Below, one piece after another: positions 1 to 9,073 of a stretch of 64,000 bases of DNA. The number at the start of each line of letters is the position of its first letter. Within the stretch, counting starts at the first letter, position 1. The stretch spans positions 1-64,000 of the forward strand of contig NZ_FOCM01000006.1 of assembly GCF_900110115.1 (NCBI RefSeq). The letters run 5' to 3'. The position numbers were made by a program, and so were the translations under genes. The notes beneath the pieces were generated by a model that searched no databases, had not been told where the DNA came from, and saw only the letters and a list, made by a program, of their open reading frames with translations. Source of the DNA: Palleronia pelagia (GTDB taxonomy: Bacteria; Pseudomonadota; Alphaproteobacteria; Rhodobacterales; Rhodobacteraceae).

Positions 1-654
1 CTGGGCGCAGCACCCTGCACCGCGATGGTGTTCGTCTGGTCGCAGCTGACGCGCGGAGACGAGACCTACACGCTTGTGCAGGTGTCGGTGAACGACCTGA
101 TCATGATCGTTGCATTCGCCCCGATCGTGGCGCTGCTGCTCGGCGTGACCGAGATCGCGGTTCCTTGGGAAACCCTCTTGCTCGCGACAGTCCTCTACGT
201 GGTGCTGCCGCTGGCCGCCGGACTGGCGACACGGCGTGTGCTGGGCGGGCCGGACCGGATCGACGCCTTCACCGCCCGGGTAAAGCCCGCCTCGATCATC
301 GGACTGGTGGCAACGGTCGCGATCCTCTTCGGGCTGCAAGGCGGCGCAATCCTGAACCAGCCGCTGACCATCATGCTGATCGCCGTTCCGATCCTGATCC
401 AGAGCTACGGAATCTTCGCGCTTGCCTATGGTGCCGCATGGTGGCTGCGCGTGCCACACAAGATTGCCGCGCCTTGCGCCATGATTGGAACCTCGAATTT
501 CTTCGAGCTGGCCGTTGCCGTGGCGATCAGCCTGTTCGGCCTCAACTCCGGCGCCGCGCTGGCGACCGTGGTCGGCGTCCTTGTAGAGGTCCCCGTGATG
601 CTGTCGCTCGTTGCCATTGCTAATCGAACTCGCGCGCGTTTTCCGGCGGGTTGA
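1..654 (+). CDS. acr3: ACR3-family arsenite efflux permease, C-terminal part (start lies before the window)
   Basis: This is an inner-membrane arsenite (As(III)) exporter of the ACR3/BASS superfamily; only the last 217 codons are present. The frame is open from base 1 and contains the family hallmark [11 protein letters not shown] with its conserved cysteine (near residue 6 of the visible part), followed by alternating hydrophobic helices. It ends with [11 protein letters not shown], close to the usual ACR3 C-terminus, so the 3' end looks intact. In arsenic operons this gene normally neighbours arsR, arsC or arsH. Here nothing arsenic-related follows; a remnant zone begins immediately. Family assignment rests on the cysteine motif and the helix pattern. 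Confidence 0.85.
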   Translation: MGAAPCTAMVFVWSQLTRGDETYTLVQVSVNDLIMIVAFAPIVALLLGVTEIAVPWETLLLATVLYVVLPLAAGLATRRVLGGPDRIDAFTARVKPASIIGLVATVAILFGLQGGAILNQPLTIMLIAVPILIQSYGIFALAYGAAWWLRVPHKIAAPCAMIGTSNFFELAVAVAISLFGLNSGAALATVVGVLVEVPVMLSLVAIANRTRARFPAG

Positions 655-684
655 AGCCGGCGTTATGCTTCTGTTTTGATATAA

Positions 685-1122
685 GCCCTGAGCGGGCGCT
701 TGGAACAGGATCCATCCCCGCTTTTTGCGATCGGTGCGGACCTGGGGGAGCGCTTCGCGAAGCAGGCTGTCGCGTTGCTGGGCAATGCGCCGGTTTCCTA
801 TGGAAAGGCCGCGATCGTCGGGACGTCAGGGGATATGCAACACGGCGACGCGGTGATTCATCCCCGTTTGGATGCGCCGATGCGCGCCGCCTCCGGCGGC
901 GGCGAGGCCGTCATTACGTCTAACTTGAAGGTCGGGGCCGTCGGCACGTCGATCGACCTGCCCCTCGGACACAAGGACAACCCGTGGTCGTTCGATCACT
1001 TCGATACGATGACGCTGTGTGTTCCCGACGATCCCGCGCCGCACGAGATCGTCATGTTTCTCGCCTATTCGGATGTTGGACGCCCGATCCCGAGATGCGG
1101 GAAAGGACCGGTGTCTACTTAG
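685..1122 (+). pseudogene. 5'-truncated remnant of an amino-acid-synthesis-family (PF06684-like, DUF1185) gene
   Basis: The frame running from about 685 reads SGRLEQDPSPLF, then SYGKAAIVGT, HPRLDAPMRAASGGGEA, IDLPLGHKDNPW and DEIV-type motifs. That is the order seen in the roughly 190-residue PF06684 family (GRYVEDLSPL, SYGKAAIVGT, HP.fGapmRAAvGGGkA, IDVPLhHKDA). The N-terminal third (usual start ...RKI...E) is missing: an in-frame TAA lies at 682-684, just before the first homologous residue, and the only start is a TTG at 700 with no clear ribosome site. I therefore read it as a truncated gene, not an active one. Its function is not established even for intact members. Confidence 0.6.
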
Positions 1123-1647
1123 ACAGTTAATGTCTGTTTCGTCCGCATAGCCGACGCTTGATGTCGTCGCAGCGAACGGCCGCTTCCCGCCCTTGGTGAC
1201 CGGGGTCGCCCACCAGCAGCGAGCGACCACCTTCCGCGTGAACTGGACGTGTCAACTCACGGCCCAATCCGCTGTCTGTCGGCAGTCAATGCCGCAGTCG
1301 GTCGATCATGCGGATAGGGATCTCCTAAAGCCAGAACGAGAGGAGCGCCTCGAAACGGAGGGTCCGATTTCATTATCATCCATCACGATTGCGGCTTTTG
1401 ACGGTGCCTCTTGGACGGGGAGAGCTGCGCGGCCGGCAGGGCATTTTAGGCGGCGCAGATCGATTAACCTCTCAGAAATTCAGAAGCCGTGGATCGGAAA
1501 GCAAACGAAATGTCGACGCGCAAACGTCAGCTCCGCGAGCCTCAGGTGGATGCGATTGTCTGCTGACCTATCGGCCTTCGAAGCGCCACGATCGCCTCCT
1601 GCCTTTTGCTTCATCGATCGAAGGTTGGGTCGCAAGAACCACATGAC

Positions 1648-1842
1648 CTACGCCTCTTCCAGGAAATAGGAGAGCTGTTCGATGAATCCGAACTTGCGCA
1701 TCATCGCATCGCCCGCCGGGGATCGGCTGATCTCGCGCAACCTTTCGAGGTCGTGCACCTTGCCGATCAAGCAATGGTGCCGGGCGTTCGGCCGGGCATA
1801 CTGAAGGGTGACATGAACTGTTTTGTGCGAGTATACCTGCAT
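1648..1842 (-). CDS. Possible small protein divergent from lysR (unrecognised)
   Basis: A 64-residue frame begins 31 bases from the divergent LysR gene. Its second half (ISRSPAGDAMMRKFGF..QLSYFLEEA) has amphipathic, protein-like composition, but I recognise no family. The divergent position next to a LysR gene fits a regulated target, and it could equally be the stump of a longer gene lost in rearrangement. There is no strong Shine-Dalgarno sequence. Treat as tentative. Confidence 0.25.
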   Translation of the reverse strand: MQVYSHKTVHVTLQYARPNARHHCLIGKVHDLERLREISRSPAGDAMMRKFGFIEQLSYFLEEA

Positions 1843-1851
1843 TATCGTAGT

Positions 1852-1863
1852 TATCGTTCGATA
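1852..1863. promoter_or_regulatory. Dyad between lysR and the divergent frame
   Basis: TATCG-TT-CGATA is a perfect 5-bp inverted repeat ending 10 bases before the lysR start. An overlapping direct repeat TTATCGT occurs at 1842-1848 and 1851-1857. LysR proteins commonly bind dyads near their own start, so this is a candidate autoregulatory site; the assignment is inference. Confidence 0.35.
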
Positions 1864-1873
1864 GGATCGAACA

Positions 1874-2788
1874 ATGATTGATCAGCTCAGAACCATGGCA
1901 ATCTTTCAGGCGGTGGCCGAGCTTGGATCGTTTCGGCAGGCCGCCAAGACGCTGAACCTGTCGCCGTCAGTGATCAGCCATCACGTTTCGACGCTAGAGG
2001 AGCAATTGGGCACGCCGCTGCTCTACCGGTCCACGCGCCGCATCTCGCTGACCGATGCCGGAGCCGAACTCCTGGCGGCCAGTCAACGAATGACTGCCGC
2101 CGCTCTGGATGGGCTGTCGGCCGTCCACCGGCGCGCGAAACAGCCCACGGGAACACTGACGATCGCGGCAGCGACCCCGTTCGCGCAGAGCCCCTATGTC
2201 GAGGCGTTCACCCGCTTTGCGCAGACCTTCCCCGACGTGCATCTGAAGGTTCAATTGGAAGATAACACCGTTCCTTTGGAGGGATCGAACGTCGATGTGG
2301 CCATTCGCGGCCGCATGCACGATCTCGACGACAGCAGCTACAAAGCCCGCAAGCTTGGCATCGTCGAGTTTTGTGTCTTTGCCGCGCCGTCCTACGTCCA
2401 CGGACGACCTGAGCCGCAGTCTATGGAGGATCTGGCGGATTGGGACTGGATTCAGAGCCCGCCCATTTCCTGGTCTGCATTCGCGACCTTGGCCGACGGG
2501 ACTGCTCCCACTCGGTCTCCGAGGGTCGTCGCGACCTGCAACAATTTTGCGATGGCTCGAAAGTTCGTCGAAGAAGGTCTTGGGTTCATGATCGAGACCT
2601 ACCCGCTCGTCGCCGATGACTTTCGCGCGGGGCGGCTGGTCCAACTGGTGCCGCGCGTGACGCTCCGTCCGATCGACGTCTACGCGATCTATCCGTCCAA
2701 CAGCCCGAAAGATGGGCTCGCGCATCTGTTCGTCGATTTCATGATGGGCCAACCCTGGACCGCGGAGCACAGTTTCGGCGTCCGATGA
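1874..2788 (+). CDS. LysR-family transcriptional regulator
   Basis: A 304-residue protein of typical LysR length. Residues about 1-60 form the winged helix-turn-helix (MAIFQAVAELGSFRQAAKTLN, then SPSVISHHVSTLEEQLGTPLLYRSTRRISLT, seen in consecutive pieces). Residues about 95-300 form the periplasmic-binding-protein-like effector domain. ATG at 1874 follows AGGA seven bases upstream. The effector is unknown. It lies in a zone of gene fragments and faces a doubtful small frame, so its regulatory target may have been lost. It resembles the CrgA/DsdC-like subgroup that often controls nearby metabolic genes, but the substrate cannot be inferred. Confidence 0.9.
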   Translation: MIDQLRTMAIFQAVAELGSFRQAAKTLNLSPSVISHHVSTLEEQLGTPLLYRSTRRISLTDAGAELLAASQRMTAAALDGLSAVHRRAKQPTGTLTIAAATPFAQSPYVEAFTRFAQTFPDVHLKVQLEDNTVPLEGSNVDVAIRGRMHDLDDSSYKARKLGIVEFCVFAAPSYVHGRPEPQSMEDLADWDWIQSPPISWSAFATLADGTAPTRSPRVVATCNNFAMARKFVEEGLGFMIETYPLVADDFRAGRLVQLVPRVTLRPIDVYAIYPSNSPKDGLAHLFVDFMMGQPWTAEHSFGVR

Positions 2789-3043
2789 TTGCCCGGTTTC
2801 TGGTCGGAGAATGTCATCAAATCATGTGATCCCAATGGCAGCTCTGGTCGCAGTGCGGACCTCGATGCTCGGTTGGATGGGGCTCTCTTTCGACCCCTCA
2901 TGACGATGGCACCTTCGGCCACTGTTCAGTCCCGGTATGTTTGCCACATCGCTTTCAGAACCCTCCAGAGCGAAGTGAGGGGCCGCCAAACGCCTGTTTC
3001 CGGCGTGCAGCGATCGGAAATCGCCTTCAGCAATCCGTTCGAT

Positions 3044-3226
3044 CTAGGACCTCACAGCATCCGCACGACCTTGGCGCACCAGCGTGGCTGCGGTCACGTT
3101 ATCGAAGGATGGCAGCGGCTCGGTGTCATACTTGGCAACGGCTTTGGCGTGGGAGCCGGTCCAGGCTTCGATGAGTTCGAGAATTTCCGCCGTCACGTCG
3201 ATTTCGAGGTCGAGATTGGCGGGCAT
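3044..3226 (-). CDS. Possible small hypothetical protein or gene fragment
   Basis: The 60-residue minus-strand frame reads MPANLDLEIDVTAEILELIE, then AWTGSHAKAVAKYDTEPLPS and ends VRQGRADAVRS. It has helix-forming, gene-like composition, unlike the random frames around it. The frame stays open upstream to 3352 but that part looks non-coding. GGAG lies about 12 bases before the ATG, which is too far to be convincing. No family recognised. It may be the 3' end of a decayed gene. Confidence 0.3.
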   Translation of the reverse strand: MPANLDLEIDVTAEILELIEAWTGSHAKAVAKYDTEPLPSFDNVTAATLVRQGRADAVRS

Positions 3227-3693
3227 ACGGCCCTGCGGGTGCTCCGGCGGCTGATCTGACAGATCAGAGCGTGGCTGGCGGAGCTTCCCGCGAGAGGGCG
3301 TGGATTTCTTGGGCGTGCTGGAAACCTCGAGCCGTATCGCGCGGGATAGCAAGAATCTCTACTTCCGAGCATGGTGCTACTCATTCCTGCAAGCCATCCA
3401 GGCCGTCAGCGAGATGAGAGGCTCGCAGTGAGCCGCAGGAATGTTCGCATAGCGGACGAACACGGTTTGCGGACACCCCCTATACCTTTAGGCTACGCGT
3501 GGCAGCCCGTGGCGGTTCATGGCATTTTTCGATGGCTCACCTTCTTGCTCGACGGTCCGGCTGCGGTAGCGCGCTGATCTCGGGCTTGATCTGCCTGAGA
3601 TCCTTCGTCTGCTCTGGCTTCATACACAAAGAGAAAACCGCTATCAGATGCAGGCTGGAAAGCTAACGCCCCAAACGGTGCCAGAAGACGAGA

Positions 3694-3736
3694 CGCGAAA
3701 AGCTTTGCGCTAACTTGGCGAAAAGCTTTCCGCCAA
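3694..3736. repeat. Two adjacent AAAGCTTT-centred palindromes
   Basis: CGCGAAAAGCTTTGCG (3694-3709) and TTGGCG-AAAAGCTTTC-CGCCAA (3715-3736) share the core GCGAAAAGCTTT. The second is a 22-base dyad broken at one symmetric pair. They lie in the gene-poor stretch upstream of the TRAP operon. They could be an operator pair or a recombination-site relic; neither is shown. Confidence 0.4.
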
Positions 3737-4156
3737 GACAGTAGCCTAACTCATTGAAATCAAATGAGGTGAGGCGACGCATTACGCGCGCGCCTACAGA
3801 AAAAATCAGCCGAACGCCCCTGATCGGGACGCGATCGCTCGGTTGGCCGGATTCACCCGTTTGCTTGTGTGGCCCTCGCCTGTGACCTAGCGGGCACAGT
3901 TGCCTTGCGAAGCAACTGAGGGTTGGTCGACGCCACGGGCTCACGACTGATGCGCGCAATTATCTGTCCGGCTGTACCGATGATGGCGCAATCATGCTTC
4001 GAATCTCTTGCCATGTTCCGCATTTGGCCCATTTCTTGCGTCTGCATGGTGGGCCGCCAAGCGGACCTGCCGCAAATCGTCCTGCCCGTGTGTCGCCGCG
4101 GCACCGAATACGCCGAAGCGGGAACGGGACGGACCGGAAGAACCAAGGGAGAAGAC

Positions 4157-5155
4157 ATGACAACTGCGAACGTGATCCAGGTCGCCGCGATCGGGCTGAG
4201 CCTGACGGCAACCACCGCCTTCGCCGCCGAGCACGAGAACCGTGAAGGCTGGCCCGAAAGCTTCACCGTCGGCACCGCCTCGCAAGGCGGCACCTACTTC
4301 GCCTACGGCTCGGGCTGGGCCAACCTGGTCGCCGAAGAGCTGGGCCTGACCGGCGGCGGCGAAGTCACTGGCGGCCCGATGCAGAACATGGCGCTGGTCC
4401 ACACCGGCGAGGCGCAGTTCGGCATGACCACCATGGGCCCCGCGGCGGAATCGCTGGAAGGCACCAACCCCATCGCGCCGGGCCTGCAGATGACCAATGC
4501 CTGCGCCATGTTCCCGATGTATCAGACGCCCTTCAGCGTGACCGCGCTGTCGTCGTCGGGCATCGAGTCGGTCTCGGACATCCCCGAGGGCGCGCGGATC
4601 GGCTTCGGCCCCGCCGGCTCGACCTCGGACACCTACTTCCCGCGCATGATGGAAGAGCTGGGCGTCGACTTCGAGCGTCGCAACGGCGGTTGGTCCGACC
4701 TGGGCGGCCAGCTGCAGGACGGCCTTCTGGACGTGATCGCCTTCGCGGCGGGCGTGCCGGTGCCGGCGGTCAGCCAGCTGGAAGTGCAGACCGACGTGAA
4801 CATCATCGAGTTCACCGAGGAAGAGCAGCAGACCATCCTGGATGCCTTCCCCGTGTCGCAGTTCGAGATCGCGGCCGACACCTACACCACGCTGGAAGAG
4901 CCCGCGCGTTCGGTGTCCATGTGGAACTTCGCCATCGCCAACTGCGACCTGCCCGCCAGCTTCGTGAAGGCGGTCGTGGACGTGGTCATGTCGGATAACG
5001 AGCGGATGGTGAACATCCACCGCGCGGCTTCGTCGACGCTGCCCGAGAACTGGGACAAGAACACCGTGATGAAATGGCATCCCGGTGCGGCCGAGTGGTT
5101 CATGGAAAACGCCGATGCGGATATTTCCGAGGACATGATCTACTCGAACATGTAA
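4157..5155 (+). CDS. TAXI-family TRAP transporter solute-binding protein
   Basis: This is the periplasmic receptor of a tripartite ATP-independent (TRAP) transporter, TAXI type. The 332-residue protein has a signal peptide (about residues 1-23, cleavage after TTAFA) and the characteristic opening VGTASQGGTYFAYGSGWANLV. Later come a GFGPAGS-type ligand segment and a DVIAFAAGVPVPAV stretch. ATG at 4157 was chosen because GGGAGAAG precedes it and the signal peptide starts there, although the frame stays open upstream to 3923. The fused permease gene follows 107 bases downstream, separated by a hairpin. TAXI systems take up organic acids or amino acids; the ligand here is unknown. Confidence 0.92.
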   Translation: MTTANVIQVAAIGLSLTATTAFAAEHENREGWPESFTVGTASQGGTYFAYGSGWANLVAEELGLTGGGEVTGGPMQNMALVHTGEAQFGMTTMGPAAESLEGTNPIAPGLQMTNACAMFPMYQTPFSVTALSSSGIESVSDIPEGARIGFGPAGSTSDTYFPRMMEELGVDFERRNGGWSDLGGQLQDGLLDVIAFAAGVPVPAVSQLEVQTDVNIIEFTEEEQQTILDAFPVSQFEIAADTYTTLEEPARSVSMWNFAIANCDLPASFVKAVVDVVMSDNERMVNIHRAASSTLPENWDKNTVMKWHPGAAEWFMENADADISEDMIYSNM

Positions 5156-5180
5156 AAAGACGGATACGTCGCTAAGATCG

Positions 5181-5206
5181 CGCCGTGCCCCGAGAGGGGC
5201 GCGGCG
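5181..5206 (+). terminator. Hairpin between TRAP binding-protein and permease genes
   Basis: CGCCGTGCCCC (5181-5191), loop GAGA, GGGGCGCGGCG (5196-5206): an 11-bp stem with one G-U pair, followed by TTAT but no long U run. Position suggests an attenuator or 3'-end stabiliser that allows more binding protein than permease. Confidence 0.6.
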
Positions 5207-5262
5207 TTATAGTATCGGGGGCCGCGATGGCCCCCCGGCATGACCTGAAGGGGAGAAGGCGC

Positions 5263-7554
5263 ATGTCCCAATCGAGCGAAACCGGCCGGACCGAGGAAAT
5301 CGACGAGGTTCTCGAACCCGTCTTTGCCGAAGGCGTCGACGAAGAACCGGTCGAACCCAATCGCCGCGATTTCTCGGGCAATCTCGCCGTTTTCGCCGCC
5401 GTGGTGGCCGGGCTCTACGCGGCGTTCCACATGGCCGCGCTGAACGGCGTTTCGATCTCGGACTACACGGGGATCGAGCTGCCGTTCCTGCCGCAATTCC
5501 CGCTCGAAACCTGGAATTTCCGCATCGTGCACATCGCGGGTGCGCTGGTCCTGGGCTTCCTTTTCTTCGCCGCGCACCGGTTCCCCGACGAGGGCGAGAC
5601 CGCGCCGACCCGCACGCTGAGCCTTGCGGGATACGTGCTGTTCATCCCGCTGGTCGTGTCGGTGTGGACGGTGCTGCAGTTCATCCTCCTGATGAACAGC
5701 GGCGAGTTGCCCGAGATGGGCGGCCTGACCACCTGGGCCGCGTTCCCCGGCACCGAGATCTTCGCGCAGGAGGTCTGGGGCTTCGGCATCCCGCTGCTGA
5801 TCGCCACCTTCGGCGGCATCGCCCTGGGCTGGTTCGAACGGCAGCCCCGCGGGCGCGTCGCCACCTCGGACATCGTCATGGGCCTGTGCGGCGTCGTGGT
5901 CGCGATGTACCTGATCCCGATCTACTCGACCGCCGCGCGCAACTCGGTCGGGACGTCCTTCGTGCCCATCGGCGTGGCCTTCGCCGCCACCGCCGGATCG
6001 GCCCTCATCCTCGAACTGACCCGCCGGGTCGCGGGCCTGGCGCTGGTCATCATCGCCGGGATCTTCCTGATCTACACCTTTACCGCGCACCTGATGCCCG
6101 GCATCCTCGCGGTGCAGTCCGCCTACACCTGGCAGCGGTTCTTCGGGCACGTCTATTCCGATGCGGGCATCCTCGGGCCGACCACGGCGGTCAGCTCGAC
6201 CTACATCATCCTGTTCATCATCTTCGCCGCTTTCCTGCAGGCGTCGAAGGTCGGTGATTACTTCATCAACTTCGCCTTCGCCGCCGCCGGGCGCGCGCGG
6301 GGCGGCCCGGCGAAGGTCGCGATCTTCGCGTCCGGCCTCATGGGCATGATCAACGGCACCAGCGCGGGCAACGTGGTCGCCACCGGCAGCCTGACGATCC
6401 CGCTGATGAAGAAGGTGGGCTACAAGAAGGAAACCGCCGGCGCGATCGAGGCCGGCGCCTCGACCGGCGGGCAGATCATGCCGCCGATCATGGGCGCGGG
6501 CGCCTTCATCATGGCCGAGATCACGGGCATCCCCTACACCGAGATCGCCTTCGCCGCGATCATCCCGGCGGTTCTGTATTTCGTGTCGATCTACTTCATG
6601 GTCGATTTCGAGGCCGCCAAGCTGGGCATGCGCGGGATGCGCGAGGACGAGCTGCCGCGCCTCAAGGCGATGGTGAAGCGGGTCTACCTGTTCGTGCCGA
6701 TCATCATCCTGATCGCCGCGCTGTTCATGGGCTACTCGGTGATCCGGGCGGGCACGCTGGCCACCATCGCCGCCGCCGTCGTCAGCTGGCTGACACCGGT
6801 GCGCATGGGGCCGCGCGCGATCTTTCGGGCGTTCGAGCTTGCCGGTCTCATGTCGATCCAGATCATCGCGGTCTGTGCGGCTGCGGGCATCATCGTGGGC
6901 GTCATCAGCCTGACCGGGATCGGCGCGCGCTTCTCGGCGCTGCTGCTGAACCTGGCCGGGCTCAGCCAGCTTCTGGCGCTGATGTTCGCCATGTGCATCG
7001 CGATCCTGCTGGGGATGGGGATGCCGACCACGGCGGCCTATGCGGTGGCTGCGTCGGTGGTCGCGCCGGGCCTGGTCGAGATCGGGATCCCGCAGCTGAC
7101 GGCGCATTTCTTCGTGTTCTATTTCGCCGTCGTCTCGGCCATCACGCCACCCGTGGCGCTGGCCAGTTACGCGGCGGCTGGGATCTCGGGGGCGAACCCC
7201 ATGTCGACCTCGGTCGCGTCCTTCAAGATCGGCATCGCGGCCTTCATCGTGCCCTTCATGTTCTTCTACAACAGCGCGCTTCTGATGGATGGCGGCGTGA
7301 TCGAGGTGCTGCGCGCGGGCGCCACCGTGGTCTTCGGGGTCTTCCTGCTGAGCGCCGGGGTGCAGGGATGGTTCCTGGGTTCGCGTCCGCCATGGTTCCT
7401 GCGTGCGGGGCTCGTCGTGGCGGCCCTGTTCATGATCGAGGGCGGCATCGTGACCGACCTGATCGGCGTGGGCGCGGCGGTCGCGGTGTTCCTGGCGCAG
7501 CGGGTATTCTCGCCCGCGCCGGACGCGCAGATCGGGGTGCGCGGCGCGGACTGA
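5263..7554 (+). CDS. TRAP transporter fused permease (4TM/12TM) subunit
   Basis: This inner-membrane permease of the TAXI TRAP system fuses the small DctQ-like and large DctM-like parts. The 763-residue protein starts with a hydrophilic acidic stretch (residues 1-40) followed by many membrane helices. Family segments include NGTSAGNVVATGSLTIPLMK and GASTGGQIMPPIMGAGAF, and near the end GMGMPTTAAYAVAASVVAP. ATG at 5263 follows AAGGGGAGAAGG; an in-frame GTG at 5185 lies inside the intergenic hairpin and is unlikely to be used. It works with the receptor encoded just upstream and is driven by an ion gradient, not ATP. Confidence 0.93.
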   Translation: MSQSSETGRTEEIDEVLEPVFAEGVDEEPVEPNRRDFSGNLAVFAAVVAGLYAAFHMAALNGVSISDYTGIELPFLPQFPLETWNFRIVHIAGALVLGFLFFAAHRFPDEGETAPTRTLSLAGYVLFIPLVVSVWTVLQFILLMNSGELPEMGGLTTWAAFPGTEIFAQEVWGFGIPLLIATFGGIALGWFERQPRGRVATSDIVMGLCGVVVAMYLIPIYSTAARNSVGTSFVPIGVAFAATAGSALILELTRRVAGLALVIIAGIFLIYTFTAHLMPGILAVQSAYTWQRFFGHVYSDAGILGPTTAVSSTYIILFIIFAAFLQASKVGDYFINFAFAAAGRARGGPAKVAIFASGLMGMINGTSAGNVVATGSLTIPLMKKVGYKKETAGAIEAGASTGGQIMPPIMGAGAFIMAEITGIPYTEIAFAAIIPAVLYFVSIYFMVDFEAAKLGMRGMREDELPRLKAMVKRVYLFVPIIILIAALFMGYSVIRAGTLATIAAAVVSWLTPVRMGPRAIFRAFELAGLMSIQIIAVCAAAGIIVGVISLTGIGARFSALLLNLAGLSQLLALMFAMCIAILLGMGMPTTAAYAVAASVVAPGLVEIGIPQLTAHFFVFYFAVVSAITPPVALASYAAAGISGANPMSTSVASFKIGIAAFIVPFMFFYNSALLMDGGVIEVLRAGATVVFGVFLLSAGVQGWFLGSRPPWFLRAGLVVAALFMIEGGIVTDLIGVGAAVAVFLAQRVFSPAPDAQIGVRGAD

Positions 7555-7634
7555 CCGCCGCTCCTGCCGGGGGTTGAGCGAGGACGGGGCGCGACCTAGG
7601 GTTGCGCCCTGTTCCCGTTCAGCGAAGGTTTGCC

Positions 7635-8873
7635 ATGTTCCGCCAGATCCTTGCCGCCGCCCTGATGGGCCTCACCCTCGTCGCGCCGGCGGTGGCGCAG
7701 GACCGCGCCGCGGTCGAGCGGCAATTCCAGTCCTGGCTGTCCGACACCATCTGGCCTGCCGCCCGGCGCGCCGGCGTGTCGCGCGAGACCTTTCAAAGCG
7801 CCTTCGGCGGCGTGCGGCTGGACTGGGACCTGCCCGACCTGGTGCCGCCGGGCAGCACGACCGGCCCGCGCCGACAGCGGCAGGCCGAGTTCGGCAATCC
7901 CGGACGCTATTTCAACCGCGGGTCCGTCGATGGCGCGACCTCGGTCGGGCGGCAGATGGCACGCACCCATGCCAATACGCTGGCCGCGGTGACGCGCGCC
8001 ACGGGCGTGCCGGGACATATCATCCTGGGCATCTGGGGGCGCGAGTCGGGTTATGGTCGCGTGGACATCCCCCACGACGCTTTCCGGGTGCTGGGAACCA
8101 AGGGCTTCATGTCGCGCCGCGCGGAGTATTTCACCGGCGAATTGCTGGCCGCCCTGCGCATCGCCGAGGCGGGGCACGCGCCGCCGGGTGCCATGAAAAG
8201 CAGCTGGGCCGGCGCGCTGGGCCAGCCGCAATTCATGCCGTCGAACTTTCTTGAGTATGCCGCGGACGGCAATGGCGACGGGCGGGCGGATATCTGGCGG
8301 TCCGAGGCCGACACCATCGCGTCCATCGGCAACTACCTTGCGCGGCACGGCTGGCAGGCGGGCCGCGACTGGGGCTTCGAGGTGCGGGTGCCCGATGCGG
8401 TCTCCTGCGCGCTGGAGGGGCCAGACCGGGCGCGGCCCATCGCCGACTGGGTGGCCGCCGGGGTCACCCGCGTGTCGGGCCGGCCCTTCCCGGACCACGA
8501 GCTGCGCCAGCCCGGATCGCTTCTGATGCCGGCGGGCCGGTACGGCCCGGCCTTCATCGTCACCCCGAATTTCTACGTGCTGAAGGATTACAACAACAGC
8601 GACCTCTACGCGCTGTTCGTGGGGCACGTGGGCGACCGGATCGCCTATGGCGTCGGCGACTTCACCGGGCGCTGGGGCGATGTCGGGGGGCTCATGCGCT
8701 CGGACGTGGCGGCGATGCAGCGCGGGCTCGAGGCGCTGGGCCACGACGTGGGCGGCGCCGACGGGCTGGCGGGGTTCAAGACGCGCCGCTCCATCGGGGC
8801 GTGGCAGCAGGCGAACGGCCGTGCGCCCACCTGTTTCCCGGATGCCGGGCTGGTGCGCGCCCTGGCGCGGTGA
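7635..8873 (+). CDS. Lytic murein transglycosylase, MltB family, with peptidoglycan-binding domain
   Basis: This is a periplasmic enzyme that cleaves peptidoglycan glycan strands to 1,6-anhydro-muropeptides. The 412-residue protein has a signal peptide (about 1-20, ...APAVAQ), an MltB-type catalytic domain (about 28-325) with the catalytic glutamate in GIWGRESGYG, and the family motif GQPQFMPSNF. A C-terminal PG_binding_1 repeat (about 350-410, AMQRGLEALGHDVGGADGLA) completes it. ATG at 7635 is preceded by GAAGG. It stands alone downstream of the TRAP permease with an 80-base gap and no shared function. Confidence 0.92.
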   Translation: MFRQILAAALMGLTLVAPAVAQDRAAVERQFQSWLSDTIWPAARRAGVSRETFQSAFGGVRLDWDLPDLVPPGSTTGPRRQRQAEFGNPGRYFNRGSVDGATSVGRQMARTHANTLAAVTRATGVPGHIILGIWGRESGYGRVDIPHDAFRVLGTKGFMSRRAEYFTGELLAALRIAEAGHAPPGAMKSSWAGALGQPQFMPSNFLEYAADGNGDGRADIWRSEADTIASIGNYLARHGWQAGRDWGFEVRVPDAVSCALEGPDRARPIADWVAAGVTRVSGRPFPDHELRQPGSLLMPAGRYGPAFIVTPNFYVLKDYNNSDLYALFVGHVGDRIAYGVGDFTGRWGDVGGLMRSDVAAMQRGLEALGHDVGGADGLAGFKTRRSIGAWQQANGRAPTCFPDAGLVRALAR

Positions 8874-9073
8874 TCCGCGGTCTGCACCGGGCCGGAATTT
8901 CCGCGTGGCCCTTTTTCGCGGCAGACGGCCTGCGGACCTGCCCAAATGATTGCCACTCGGACAATTCGCGGCGTAGGCTCGGGCCCAAGGTCCGGCGAAT
9001 GTCGCAGGCAGTGTCATCTGCCCGTTGCATTCCGCCCCTAGAAGGCCGCCACACACCAAGTCTGGGGAGACAC

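Larger units (their letters stand above)
1123..1873. other. Remnant-like intergenic stretch
   Basis: About 750 bases lie between the truncated PF06684-like gene and the LysR gene. Base composition is lower in G+C than the flanking operons. Open frames exist on both strands but none shows a convincing start site plus a recognisable family. The only protein-like candidate is the 64-codon minus-strand frame listed separately. No inverted-repeat pair or recombinase was identified. Confidence 0.4.
2789..4156. other. Long gene-poor stretch with remnant frames
   Basis: About 1.37 kb lie between the LysR gene and the TRAP binding protein. The only frame with protein-like composition is the minus-strand 60-residue one at 3044-3226. 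Two neighbouring AAAGCTTT-centred palindromes occur at 3694-3736. From about 4000 the sequence returns to the high G+C of the operons and forms the leader of the TRAP genes. I see no RNA gene or intact transposase. Confidence 0.4.

Noticed and set aside
5140-7107. A 655-codon open frame antisense to the TRAP permease
   Set aside because: Same G+C artefact; the plus-strand permease has clear family motifs and the antisense product is Arg/Asp/His low complexity.
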